From Pseudomonadota bacterium (GTDB taxonomy: Bacteria > Pseudomonadota > Alphaproteobacteria > Caulobacterales > Caulobacteraceae): 64,000 nucleotides of DNA. Below are positions 9,283-17,992 of the stretch, piece after piece. Position 1 is the stretch's first letter, and every line of letters starts with the position of its first letter. The position numbers and the translations under genes were made by a program. The stretch spans positions 434,001 to 498,000 of the forward strand of contig JAIUNU010000001.1 in the NCBI GenBank assembly GCA_020161365.1. Direction: 5' to 3'. Under the pieces are notes generated by a model. The model did no database searches. It was not told the origin of the DNA and saw only the letters and a list, made by a program, of their open reading frames with translations.

Positions 9283-10083
9283 TTAACCGGCCTGGGGAGC
9301 AGGCGGCTTTGCGGCGGCGGGCGCGGCTCCCGCCAGCCCGCCCGCTGCCTGTTGCCCGCCCGCCCGGGGCGCGGCGTTGTCGGCGACCGCCGCCTTGCCC
9401 TTGTCGACGGCAGGATTGACCAGGCGCGAGGCCAGACGCTCGGTGAGGATCTTGGCGTCGCCCGGCGCCATATTGGCCAGGATCATCGCCAGGGTCTTTT
9501 CCTTCATCTTCGCCGCGATCGGCAGACGCACCTCGTCCGACAGCAGCGTCATCCGCGCCGCGGCGTCCTTGGGCTTCATGCCCTGATAGACGACGACGAG
9601 CCGATCCACCTCGGCCTGCTTCTGCGCGTCGACCTGTCCCAGCAGCCCCTGGATGTCGCCCTTCAGACCGGTGAGCGCCTTCATCTTGGCGTCGAGCTTG
9701 GCTTCAGCGGCGGCCAGCAACTGCAGCTGGACATCGATGTCCTGCTCGCGCTGATCCAGTTGCCCCCGACGCGCGCCCAGGCTTTGCAGGATGCGCAGTT
9801 CAGCGGGGGAAAGGCCGGCCTCGCGGGCCAGGGCGTCGGCGGACGGCGCGCAGACGCGCGGCGGGGGGGCCTTTGCCGCGGCGGGCTGGGCTGCCCCCTC
9901 GGCGGATGGAGCGCCCTCGCCTTCGGCGGCTTCCTTACCTTCCGGCTTGGCGACGCCCTCGGCGAACGCCTTCGCGCCGCTGACGAGGTCGGGCAGCGAT
10001 TTGGCGCCGGACATGGCGTTGATCGCCAGCACCCCGCCGGCGGCGACCCCGATCAGGGGCAGGATTCGCGGAATATTCTTCAT
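9283..10083 (-). CDS. MotE-like protein (MgtE-N-type domain), flagellar operon
   Basis: 266 residues. A membrane anchor or uncleaved signal (about 5-24) is followed by an Ala/Pro/Glu-rich linker, a coiled coil (about 110-165, with LDQREQDIDVQLQLL) and a C-terminal MgtE-N/FliG-like fold with KPKDAAARM and MKEKTLAMILANMAPGDAK (about 175-225), then an Ala/Pro tail. This layout is that of MotE-family proteins, periplasmic chaperones of motor proteins in rhizobia. Its start overlaps the pflI stop by 4 bp (ATGA), implying coupled translation. A motor or stator role is inferred from context. Confidence 0.8.
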   Translation of the reverse strand: MKNIPRILPLIGVAAGGVLAINAMSGAKSLPDLVSGAKAFAEGVAKPEGKEAAEGEGAPSAEGAAQPAAAKAPPPRVCAPSADALAREAGLSPAELRILQSLGARRGQLDQREQDIDVQLQLLAAAEAKLDAKMKALTGLKGDIQGLLGQVDAQKQAEVDRLVVVYQGMKPKDAAARMTLLSDEVRLPIAAKMKEKTLAMILANMAPGDAKILTERLASRLVNPAVDKGKAAVADNAAPRAGGQQAAGGLAGAAPAAAKPPAPQAG

Positions 10084-10664
10084 CGGCGCGGCGCTCTTGG
10101 ATTGCTGCCAGGACGCGGGCTCTCGCCGGGTCCCTCGAACAAGTCATCATCGATCCGCGCTCGTGAACGCGGCGTTTCCGGGATGGGGTTGGAGCGAGGC
10201 GCGGGGCGCGGAATCGGCTCGCCACGTACGGCGCGCTCGGCTCGGTCCTCGCGCTCCAGCAACCTTTCGAAGTCGGCCGCCGACAGACGTCGCTCGCCCG
10301 CCGGGGGCGCGGGCGGCGCCTCGCTGGCGCGAATGGGCCGTTGCGCCGGCTCGCGAGCCCCGGCCTCCTGCGACCGGTCGGGCGCGGGGCGGTTCACCCG
10401 TTCCTCGAGTTGGGCGGCCAGGGCCTGGGCGCGTTCGATTCGTACGGCCAGGGTTTCCGCCGCCTCGTCGGTGGCGGCGCGCAGGTCCGCCAAGCCCTGC
10501 TCGGCGCGAGCGGCGGCCTGGTCAAGATCGGCGACGGCCTTGGCGAAGCCCTCGTGGCTGTCGCGCAGCGCCTTCAGGCGGCGCTCCAGGCGCCAGCCGA
10601 AGATCAGCGCCGCGATCAGCAGCACCGCCAGGAAACCGTTCATGGCGAGGGCGACGATGCTCAT
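10080..10664 (-). CDS. pflI: Flagellar placement protein PflI
   Basis: 194 residues: one N-terminal membrane helix (about 4-23), a coiled-coil region (25-90), then a Pro/Arg/Glu-rich tail (93-194) ending PGSNPRAPRR. Bitopic topology, a proline-rich region and position directly after fliM match the published description of Caulobacter PflI, which marks the pole where the flagellum forms. Its start overlaps the fliM stop and its stop overlaps the next start, both as ATGA, so fliM-pflI-MotE-like are translationally coupled. The symbol rests on architecture and context. Confidence 0.78.
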   Translation of the reverse strand: MSIVALAMNGFLAVLLIAALIFGWRLERRLKALRDSHEGFAKAVADLDQAAARAEQGLADLRAATDEAAETLAVRIERAQALAAQLEERVNRPAPDRSQEAGAREPAQRPIRASEAPPAPPAGERRLSAADFERLLEREDRAERAVRGEPIPRPAPRSNPIPETPRSRARIDDDLFEGPGESPRPGSNPRAPRR

Positions 10665-11797
10665 TTCAGCTTCTGCACGGCCTTCTTTGCCGCCGGCGTC
10701 AGGGGCGCTTCGGCCCGCACGGCGATCGCATGATTTCGGCGGCCCATGCGGCCGCGCGTCAGCGGGATGGCTCCGGCGCGAAGTTCGACCAGGCTGTCAG
10801 GCGTGGCGTTCAGCATCAGGGTGTCGCCGACCTGCATGTTCAGCACCCGCGACAACGGCACCTGCTGCTCATCCAGCACGGCGCGGACCTCCATCTGCGT
10901 GGTCCACAGCTCGGTGGCCAAGTGGCCTTCCCAGATGTTGTCGCGGCCGAACTTCTCACCCATGAACTGCTGCAGCAGCATCTTCCGGATGGGCTCCAGC
11001 GTGGCGTAGGGCAGCAGGAGCTCGATGCGGCCGCCGCGGTCTTCCATGTCGATCCGCAGCTTGACCAGGATCGCCGCATTGGCGGGGCGCGCGATGGCGG
11101 CGAAGCGCGGGTTGGTCTCCAGACGGTCCAGCGAGAAGCTGACCGGATGCAGGAGCTCGAACGCGCTCTTTAGGTCGTGCAGCACGACCTCGATCATACG
11201 CTGCACCAGCACGCGCTCGATCGTCGTGTAGGGGCGACCTTCAATGCGCATCGCCGCCGTGCCGCGACGGCCGCCCAGCAGCACGTCAACGATCGAATAG
11301 ATCAGGTTCGAGTCGACCGTCAGCAGGCCGTAGTTGTCCAGCTCCTCGGCGCGGAACACAGCCAGGATGGCCGGCAGAGGGATCGAGTTCAGGTAGTCGC
11401 CAAAGCGGATCGAACTGATGTTGTCGAGGCTGACCTCGACGTTGTCGGAGGTGAAGTTCCGCAAGGACGTCGTCATCAACCGCACCAGGCGGTCGAAGAC
11501 GATTTCCAGCATGGGCAGGCGCTCGTACGAGACCAGCGCCGAGTTGATGATGGCGCGGATGCCGGTGCGGTCGTCGCCGCCGTCGCCGGAGAGATCGAAG
11601 CCGAGCAGGCTGTCGATCTCGTCCTGGTTCAGGATACGTTCGGACGTGCCGTCGCCGCCGGCGTCATCCCAGCCGCCCATGCCGCCGGAAAAGTCGCCGA
11701 ACTCATTGGTCCCTTCTGCGCCCTCGCCCAGAGCCCCGGGGGGGTTCTGCGAGGCCCATTGGGCCATTGCCGCCTGATCGTCGAGTTCATCCGCCAT
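10661..11797 (-). CDS. fliM: Flagellar motor switch protein FliM
   Basis: 378 residues. The middle CheC-like FliM domain (about 95-285) and C-terminal SpoA domain (about 295-365, with VQVGDTLMLNATP) are complete. The CheY-P-binding peptide, ILNQDEIDSLLGF, begins near residue 56, after an acidic Gly-rich extension, whereas in many FliM proteins it is at the very N-terminus. FliM forms the C-ring with FliG and FliN. It lies 27 bp downstream of fliL. Confidence 0.96.
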   Translation of the reverse strand: MADELDDQAAMAQWASQNPPGALGEGAEGTNEFGDFSGGMGGWDDAGGDGTSERILNQDEIDSLLGFDLSGDGGDDRTGIRAIINSALVSYERLPMLEIVFDRLVRLMTTSLRNFTSDNVEVSLDNISSIRFGDYLNSIPLPAILAVFRAEELDNYGLLTVDSNLIYSIVDVLLGGRRGTAAMRIEGRPYTTIERVLVQRMIEVVLHDLKSAFELLHPVSFSLDRLETNPRFAAIARPANAAILVKLRIDMEDRGGRIELLLPYATLEPIRKMLLQQFMGEKFGRDNIWEGHLATELWTTQMEVRAVLDEQQVPLSRVLNMQVGDTLMLNATPDSLVELRAGAIPLTRGRMGRRNHAIAVRAEAPLTPAAKKAVQKLK

Positions 11798-11824
11798 GAT
11801 CGTTCGCCCAACCCGCCCCCAGGA

Positions 11825-12448
11825 CTAGTTGATCAGCATCTCCTCGATGAGGACCGCATTGACCTTGGCCGGCGCGGCCACGAGGTTCACCCGGCGCAGC
11901 AGCTCCACGCGCAGCTGGTAGGTGCCCTGGCTGCCGTTCAGGTCTTCAGGACGAAGTTCGCGAAGGAAGGTCTGGAACATGTCCTGCAACCTGGGGAGAT
12001 TCGGCGTCAGCTCGTCGGCCGTTTCCTCGTCGGGCAGCTCGAAGGTCAGCTTCAGCTTCAGGAAGGTCGACTTGCCCTCGGCCGTCTGCATGTTCACGAC
12101 GATGTCCGGCAGCGTGTAGAACACGACGCCGTCGGGCCCTTCCTTGATCACCGGCGTGCCGGCGGCCCCTTCGGCGCCCTTTTCACCTTCCTTCTTCTCG
12201 CCCTCTTCCTTTTTTTCCTTCTTCTTTTCCTTCTTTTCTTTTTCCTTTTCCGCGCCGTGCTCACCAGCTTCCGCAGCTGGCTTGGGCTTCATCAGGAAAA
12301 AGGCTGCGGCTCCGCCACCGCCCAGAACGAGCACGCCTGCGGCGATGGCGATGATCAGGATCGGCGGCTTCTTTTTCGCCGGAGCTTCGCCTTCAGCGCC
12401 CTCTTCGCCTTCGGGAGCGGGAGCTTCCTTCTCGGGTTTCTTGGCCAC
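11825..12448 (-). CDS. fliL: Flagellar basal-body-associated protein FliL
   Basis: 207 residues. A short acidic cytoplasmic N-terminus (1-24) precedes a membrane helix (about 29-53), a highly charged Lys/Glu linker (about 65-95) and the conserved FliL periplasmic domain (about 105-207, with TLPDIVVNMQTAEGKSTFLKL). FliL surrounds stators at the MS ring and is needed for motility in Caulobacter. It is the first gene of the minus-strand flagellar unit and diverges from flgF across a 226-bp control region. Confidence 0.94.
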   Translation of the reverse strand: MAKKPEKEAPAPEGEEGAEGEAPAKKKPPILIIAIAAGVLVLGGGGAAAFFLMKPKPAAEAGEHGAEKEKEKKEKKKEKKEEGEKKEGEKGAEGAAGTPVIKEGPDGVVFYTLPDIVVNMQTAEGKSTFLKLKLTFELPDEETADELTPNLPRLQDMFQTFLRELRPEDLNGSQGTYQLRVELLRRVNLVAAPAKVNAVLIEEMLIN

Positions 12449-12495
12449 GCGCGCGGTTCCTTGGAATCTGTACCCGTACTCATGCGCGAGGCATG

Positions 12496-12511
12496 GTTAA
12501 CGATGTGTTTT
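12496..12511 (-). promoter_or_regulatory. Possible CtrA box upstream of fliL
   Basis: On the minus strand this reads AAAA-N7-TTAAC, a half match to the CtrA consensus TTAA-N7-TTAAC, 48 bp upstream of the fliL start. CtrA drives early flagellar operons in Caulobacter, so position and context fit, but the first half-site is degenerate. Confidence 0.35.
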
Positions 12512-12540
12512 GGCGGCCAATTGGTCGCAGGCTGAATCTG

Positions 12541-12552
12541 CCCGGCAGAGTC
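12541..12552 (+). promoter_or_regulatory. Candidate FlbD (ftr-like) enhancer element
   Basis: CCCGGCAGAGTC lies about 95 bp upstream of the predicted flgF transcription start. Class III flagellar promoters in Caulobacter carry ftr elements for the activator FlbD about 100 bp upstream of sigma-54 promoters. The resemblance to ftr is from memory, so confidence is modest. Confidence 0.4.
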
Positions 12553-12609
12553 CGACCCAGCGCTCGCCGTTAACCTTCCTATTCATTGAAAACGCTGAAT
12601 TTTTACCGC

Positions 12610-12624
12610 TGGCACGAAGATTGC
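12610..12624 (+). promoter_or_regulatory. Sigma-54 promoter of flgFGAH
   Basis: TGGCAC-N5-TTGC matches the sigma-54 consensus exactly, with the invariant GG (12611-12612) and GC (12623-12624) ten bases apart. Transcription should start near 12636, about 40 bp before the flgF ATG. This agrees with class III rod genes being RpoN-dependent in Caulobacter. Confidence 0.9.
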
Positions 12625-12674
12625 TTCAAGGCTTTCGGCGCATTTGTCGCGCCAGCCGCCCGAGTTAACTCGCC

Positions 12675-13412
12675 ATGGACAACGCGCTTTATGTCGGCCT
12701 TTCGCGTCAGATGACGCTGCGCCGCGAGCTCGACATCGTGGCCAACAACATCGCCAACGCCAACACGACGGGCTTCAAGGTCGAGGATCTGATGGTCCGC
12801 ACCGAGCAGGCCAAGCCGGCGAAGACCCTGGACGGCTCCGCGCCCGTCAAGTTCGTCATGGACACCGGCGTCGCCCGCAATTTCAGCCAGGGCCCGATGA
12901 CCAAGACGGGCGGCGACTACGATCTGGCGATCAACGGCATGGGCTTTTTCAAGGTCCAGACCGCCGGCGGCGAGCGCTACACCCGCGACGGCCGTTTCAC
13001 CACTAACCCCGAAGGCGTGCTGGTCACTCAGGCCGGCCATCCCGTGCTGGACGAGGGCGGCGGCCAGATCACCATCGATCCTCGCCTGGGACCCGTCACG
13101 GTCGGCAAGGACGGTATTGTCAGCCAAGGCGCCCTGCGCGCCGGCCGCGTCGCCGTGGTCCGCCCGGACGACCTGTCCAGCTTGGCCAAGGATGGCGACA
13201 ACCTCTTCCGCAACACCGCCAACACCACCCTGCAGCCCGTCACGGACGCCCAGATCCACCAGGGCATGCTGGAATCCTCGAACGTCCAGCCCGTCATCGA
13301 GATCACCAAGCTGATCGAGATCCAGCGCGCCTACGAGAGCGTCGCCAAGATGATGGACAACACCTCCGAACTGTCGCGCAGCGCCGTCGAGCGTCTGGGC
13401 AAGGTCAACTAG
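12675..13412 (+). CDS. flgF: Flagellar basal-body rod protein FlgF
   Basis: 245 residues. The N-terminal rod motif (RELDIVANNIANANTTGFK, about 15-33) and the C-terminal helix with LIEIQRAYESVAKMMDN (about 211-227) form the flagellar rod/hook coiled-coil ends. NGMGFFKVQT (about 88-97) is typical of FlgF/G. FlgF is the proximal rod subunit. It is the first gene of flgF-flgG-flgA-flgH. No strong Shine-Dalgarno is visible before the ATG. Confidence 0.95.
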   Translation: MDNALYVGLSRQMTLRRELDIVANNIANANTTGFKVEDLMVRTEQAKPAKTLDGSAPVKFVMDTGVARNFSQGPMTKTGGDYDLAINGMGFFKVQTAGGERYTRDGRFTTNPEGVLVTQAGHPVLDEGGGQITIDPRLGPVTVGKDGIVSQGALRAGRVAVVRPDDLSSLAKDGDNLFRNTANTTLQPVTDAQIHQGMLESSNVQPVIEITKLIEIQRAYESVAKMMDNTSELSRSAVERLGKVN

Positions 13413-13425
13413 GGAACGCTAGCCG

Positions 13426-14214
<789 letters not shown>

Positions 14215-14218
14215 GCTG

Positions 14219-15013
14219 ATGAAGGCCCTCCTCCTCGCCGCCGCCGCCACCCTGGTGATCACCGCCCTCTCGGCCCCCGCCTTCGCTGGAACGCCGGTGA
14301 CCCTGCGCCTCGACACCACCGACACGGACGGCCGCATCACGCTGGGCGACCTGTTCGACGGCGTCAGCGGGCCAGCCGCCAATCTGGTCGTGGCGTCCCG
14401 CATGGGTCCCACGGCGGTGCTCGACGCCGGTCAGGTGCAGATGTCGGCCCGCCGCGCGGGCTATGACTGGACCAACGCCAATGGCGTGCGCCGCATCATC
14501 GTGCGCCAAGGCGCCGATAACGGCGGCGTCTCCAGCGGCGTGCGTACGGCGAGCCCCGCAGCGCTCGCGGGCGCCCCGAGCGCCAATGTGGAAGTTCTTG
14601 CCTACGCCCGCAGCCTCTCGGCCGGCGAAATCGTCCAGCCGCAGGACCTGGTCTGGATCAAGATGGCCGGCGCGCCGGCCGACGCCCCGCGCGACGCCGA
14701 CGCCGTAATCGGCATGGCCGCAAAGCGCCCCCTGCGTGAAGGCGCTGCGGTCGGACTGCGCGATGTCGCCGCGCCGCAAGTCATCAAAACTGGTGATCTG
14801 ATCACCATCAACTATCAGGACGGCGGCATTTCCCTGTCGCTGCAAGGCAAGGCCATGGCTGGCGCCGTCGCTGGCGAAGTCTTCGCCGTCCAGAACACCC
14901 TCTCCAAGAAGGTCATCCAGGCTGTCGCCGTCGGCCCCGGAACCGCCGCCGTCGGTCCGCAGGCCCAGACCTTGCTCGCCCGTTCTCAACCCGTCCGTTT
15001 CGCTGCTCGCTAA
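14219..15013 (+). CDS. flgA: P-ring assembly chaperone FlgA
   Basis: 264 residues with a signal peptide (cleavage near SAPAFA, residue ~23). The C-terminal SAF-like half contains VIGMAAKRPLREGAAVGLRD and KTGDLITINYQDGGISLSLQGKAM (about 160-215), characteristic of FlgA. FlgA is a periplasmic chaperone for FlgI polymerisation; flgI itself is not in the window. Confidence 0.92.
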   Translation: MKALLLAAAATLVITALSAPAFAGTPVTLRLDTTDTDGRITLGDLFDGVSGPAANLVVASRMGPTAVLDAGQVQMSARRAGYDWTNANGVRRIIVRQGADNGGVSSGVRTASPAALAGAPSANVEVLAYARSLSAGEIVQPQDLVWIKMAGAPADAPRDADAVIGMAAKRPLREGAAVGLRDVAAPQVIKTGDLITINYQDGGISLSLQGKAMAGAVAGEVFAVQNTLSKKVIQAVAVGPGTAAVGPQAQTLLARSQPVRFAAR

Positions 15014-15025
15014 GAGGCCCAGATC

Positions 15026-15760
15026 ATGCGTCGTCCCGTCGTTCTCGCCGTCGCCGTCCTCCTGGCCCCGCTGGCCGCTTGCTCCACCGTCAAGGAAGCC
15101 GTGAAGGGCCCTGATCTGGCGCCGGTCGGCTACCCCGCCCAGCTGGCCCCGATGCAACAGCAGTACGTGTCGGCCCGCGAGCCCGCCCCGCAGGCGGCCT
15201 CGGCCAACTCGCTGTGGCGCGTCGGCGCCCGCGCCTTCTTCAACGACCAGCGCGCCAGCCGCGTCGGCGACATCGTCACCGTGATGATCGACATTGACGA
15301 CAGCGCCAGCACCAAGAACGCCACCAACAGCTCGCGCACAGCCAACATGAAGGCGGGTGTGCCGCACCTGCTGGGCATGGAATCGAGCCTGGGCAAGTTC
15401 CTGCCGGGCGGTTTCGATCCCGAGAACGCGCTGGAAACCAAATCGACCACCACCAACGCCGGCTCAGGCGGCGTCAGCCGGTCGGAAAAGATCAGCCTGA
15501 CGATCGCCGCCGTGGTCAGCCAGGTCCTGCCGAACGGCAACATGGTCATCCAGGGCACCCAGGAGGTGCGCACCAACGCCGAGCTGCGCCAGTTGACCGT
15601 GGCCGGTATCGTGCGCCCCGAGGACATCTCGTCGGCCAACACTATCCGCCACACCCAGATCGCCGAAGCCCGCATCAGCTACGGCGGCCGCGGCGACATC
15701 AGCCGCGTTCAGAAGACGCCGGCCGGTCAGTCGCTGGTCGAGAAGTTCTCGCCCTTCTAA
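15026..15760 (+). CDS. flgH: Flagellar L-ring lipoprotein FlgH
   Basis: 244 residues with a lipobox (LAACST, Cys about residue 19). Diagnostic segments are SLWRVGARAFFNDQRASRVGDIVTV (about 62-86), the low-complexity SARTANMKAG-type linker region, and the C-terminal GRGDISRVQKTPAGQSLVEKFSPF. FlgH forms the outer-membrane L ring. It is the last clear flagellar gene of this operon, 12 bp after flgA. Confidence 0.95.
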   Translation: MRRPVVLAVAVLLAPLAACSTVKEAVKGPDLAPVGYPAQLAPMQQQYVSAREPAPQAASANSLWRVGARAFFNDQRASRVGDIVTVMIDIDDSASTKNATNSSRTANMKAGVPHLLGMESSLGKFLPGGFDPENALETKSTTTNAGSGGVSRSEKISLTIAAVVSQVLPNGNMVIQGTQEVRTNAELRQLTVAGIVRPEDISSANTIRHTQIAEARISYGGRGDISRVQKTPAGQSLVEKFSPF

Positions 15761-15875
15761 GCGCGACCTTCCGGACACAAATTCGGGCGCGGCGGCTGCA
15801 AGGCTTCCGCGCTCGATCTGTTTCAGGAGCCGTTCAGTTGGCTTCAGCGTTGATCCAGGCAGGAGGATCACCGCC

Positions 15876-16340
15876 ATGTCGCCCCGTAGCCTCGCCCTCG
15901 CCGCCCTGATGCTCGCGACCACCCTCGCCGGCTGCGCGCATGAGAAGGTGGCGAATACGGGATATCAGTGGGCCTATCTCGGCGACGATGCGGTCCAGCC
16001 CCGTCTCGCCTACGGACGTCCAAACAGCGACGACGTGATGTTGATGATCCGCTGCCAGCCCGGACTGGACGCCATCGACGTCTCGGCGACAGGCCTGAAC
16101 GACACCGGTCTCCTCCTCGCCTCCGGTCGCTCCGAGAGCCGCTTCGAGGGCGTGACCGTCCAGGATCCGATGAGCGGCGACCTTCTGGAGGCGCGCGGCA
16201 AGGCCAGCGCCCCGGCGCTCGCAGCCTTCCGCCGGTCCGGCGACCTCGCCGTGGTGACAAGGGGCGAACGCCACAGCCTGGCGGCGACGGCCGGAGATCG
16301 GGGGCAGGTCAAGGCGTTCTTCAAGGCCTGCGGGGTTTAG
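15876..16340 (+). CDS. Hypothetical lipoprotein
   Basis: 154 residues with a signal peptide and lipobox (LAGCAH, Cys about residue 20), preceded by an AGGAGG ribosome-binding site. The body has beta-strand-like segments such as NSDDVMLMIRCQPGLDAIDVS and ends KAFFKACGV. It lies 115 bp beyond flgH on the same strand and may be read through from the flagellar operon. I do not recognise a family. Confidence 0.8.
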   Translation: MSPRSLALAALMLATTLAGCAHEKVANTGYQWAYLGDDAVQPRLAYGRPNSDDVMLMIRCQPGLDAIDVSATGLNDTGLLLASGRSESRFEGVTVQDPMSGDLLEARGKASAPALAAFRRSGDLAVVTRGERHSLAATAGDRGQVKAFFKACGV

Positions 16341-16353
16341 ACCTCGCGGCCTT
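16323..16353. terminator. Convergent hairpin containing both stop codons
   Basis: AAGGCC-T-GCGGGG pairs with CCTCGC-GGCCTT around TTTAGA: a 12-bp stem with one bulge and a 6-nt loop. It covers the TAG of the lipoprotein gene and reaches into the TAA of the convergent GH43 gene. The following T-run is weak, so termination is plausible but not certain. Confidence 0.4.
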
Positions 16354-17932
16354 ACGGTTTCTCCAAGGTGAAGCTGTCGATATCCAGCCGGCCTTCGCCG
16401 CCGGTCGGATTGTGGCAGAACAGGCCGTATTGCTCGCCCTGGAAGGTGCCGGTCCGCCAGTCGAACGCCAGCGGGAAGTCACCCGGCAACGACACCCAGG
16501 TCTTGCCGTCCTGGCTATAGCTCAGCGTGCTCTTGTCGGTCGTAAAGTCCATGGTCACAGCAAGCCACAGGTCCGTCAAACCGACCTTGTAGGGCTGGGA
16601 CAGCGAAACCGTCTTTGAGCCCTGGACGGTGCTTTCGATCAGCCGCGCGCTCACCTCGCCCTGGCCGTCCGTGGTCCGGGTCACCACAAGTTGGGCGGAA
16701 AACTTTCCGAACGTGCCAAGGCCGCACTGGTCGCCGACGGCCAGCCCGCGCAGATCCAGCTTGGCCACGCCGCGACTGCGCGGGCCCTGCCCCTTCTGGA
16801 CGAGCGTGTTGCGAGCGGCCCAGAACGTCTCGCTGCGGGTGGCCTTCAGCCGCATGAAGCCCGGCCGCTCGGTCAAGGACCAACGCTGGTCGTCCGGATT
16901 ATGGTTCCACTGCCATTGACGGCCCAGCACGCTGCCTGAGAACGCGTCGGAGCTGGGCGGCTCTTGGAAAGGGTGACCCTGGATCGGCTTTGTGGCGATG
17001 GCGGGCACACGTCCCGGGGCCTCTGGCGTGCCCCATACCGGCCAGTCATCCTGCCAGAAGACGGGGCTGATATTGGTCACGCGGCCCACGGCGCCAGCGT
17101 CCAGCATGACAAAGCCGTACCAGCCCCCGTCCGGAAGATCGACCAGCGCGCCCTGGTGGCCGCCCGTCTTGTCGTCGATCTGAGGGCGCGTCTCCCACGG
17201 TCCGGTCAGGCTCTTGGCGCGCGAGACGGTCAGTCCGAGGCGCGATGGAATGGCGTTGAACAGATAGTACCAGTCGCCCCGCCGGATCAGCTTGGACCCT
17301 TCCGCGCCCTTGTTGAAGTGAACGACGCGAGCGTCGACCACGGCGGAGAGGTCGTCGTTCAGGCTCAGCAGCGTGATCGTGCCGTTCGAGCCTATCGCGG
17401 TGGCGATATAGGCCTTGCCATCAGTGTCGAAGAAGAGGCCCGGATCGAAGGCTTCCCGATCCAGCTCCCGCATGGTCCAGGGACCGGTGATCTTGGCGGC
17501 CGAGTAGATCCGCGTATGACCGCCCACCGGGGTGACGGCGATATAGAAGCGTCCCTTGTGGTAGCGCAGGCTCGGCGCATAGACGCCGTGGCGATAGTCG
17601 CCCCCGTCCGCGAGATCATATTTCGGATTGCCCGTGAGCCTGGGGATCACGTGGCCGACGATGTCCCAGTTCACCAGGTCCTTGGAATGCAGGATCACCA
17701 AGCCCGGCGTGTTCACGAAGGTCGTCGAGGCGAAATAGAAGTCGTCGCCGACCCGGATGATGTCGGGATCGGGATAGTCGGCGTTGAGCGGCGGATTGGC
17801 GTAGGTTCCCCGGCCGCTGTCAGAGCGCCAGACCTGCGCGGCGGTCGGGGAAGCTGCTGCGAAGATCACAAGACCGAGCACGCCGCAGGACAACGCGCGA
17901 AGCGTTGCGCCAAACCTCGTCACCGACGCCAT
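16352..17932 (-). CDS. Exported glycoside hydrolase family 43 (xylosidase/arabinofuranosidase type)
   Basis: 526 residues with a signal peptide ending near SPTAAQ (about 33). The N-terminal five-bladed propeller shows the GH43 residues: general base in NADYPDPDIIRV (about 49-60), the pKa-modulating Asp in EAFDPGLFFD (about 160-169), and the general acid in KGAEGSKLIR (about 208-217). A C-terminal beta-sandwich (about 325-520) resembles the domain of GH43 beta-xylosidases. It likely releases xylose or arabinose from plant polysaccharides in the periplasm, in keeping with Caulobacter growth on xylan. Confidence 0.9.
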   Translation of the reverse strand: MASVTRFGATLRALSCGVLGLVIFAAASPTAAQVWRSDSGRGTYANPPLNADYPDPDIIRVGDDFYFASTTFVNTPGLVILHSKDLVNWDIVGHVIPRLTGNPKYDLADGGDYRHGVYAPSLRYHKGRFYIAVTPVGGHTRIYSAAKITGPWTMRELDREAFDPGLFFDTDGKAYIATAIGSNGTITLLSLNDDLSAVVDARVVHFNKGAEGSKLIRRGDWYYLFNAIPSRLGLTVSRAKSLTGPWETRPQIDDKTGGHQGALVDLPDGGWYGFVMLDAGAVGRVTNISPVFWQDDWPVWGTPEAPGRVPAIATKPIQGHPFQEPPSSDAFSGSVLGRQWQWNHNPDDQRWSLTERPGFMRLKATRSETFWAARNTLVQKGQGPRSRGVAKLDLRGLAVGDQCGLGTFGKFSAQLVVTRTTDGQGEVSARLIESTVQGSKTVSLSQPYKVGLTDLWLAVTMDFTTDKSTLSYSQDGKTWVSLPGDFPLAFDWRTGTFQGEQYGLFCHNPTGGEGRLDIDSFTLEKP

Positions 17933-17992
17933 CCCTCAACTCCCCAAACGGTTGCCGAAGCCAAGGCCGAGACGCAGGGTGTCGGCAGGGAC

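Noticed and set aside
9115..10965. 616-residue plus-strand open frame
   Set aside because: Antisense to the repeat protein, the MotE-like gene, pflI and part of fliM; low-complexity Arg/Ser/Ala translation.
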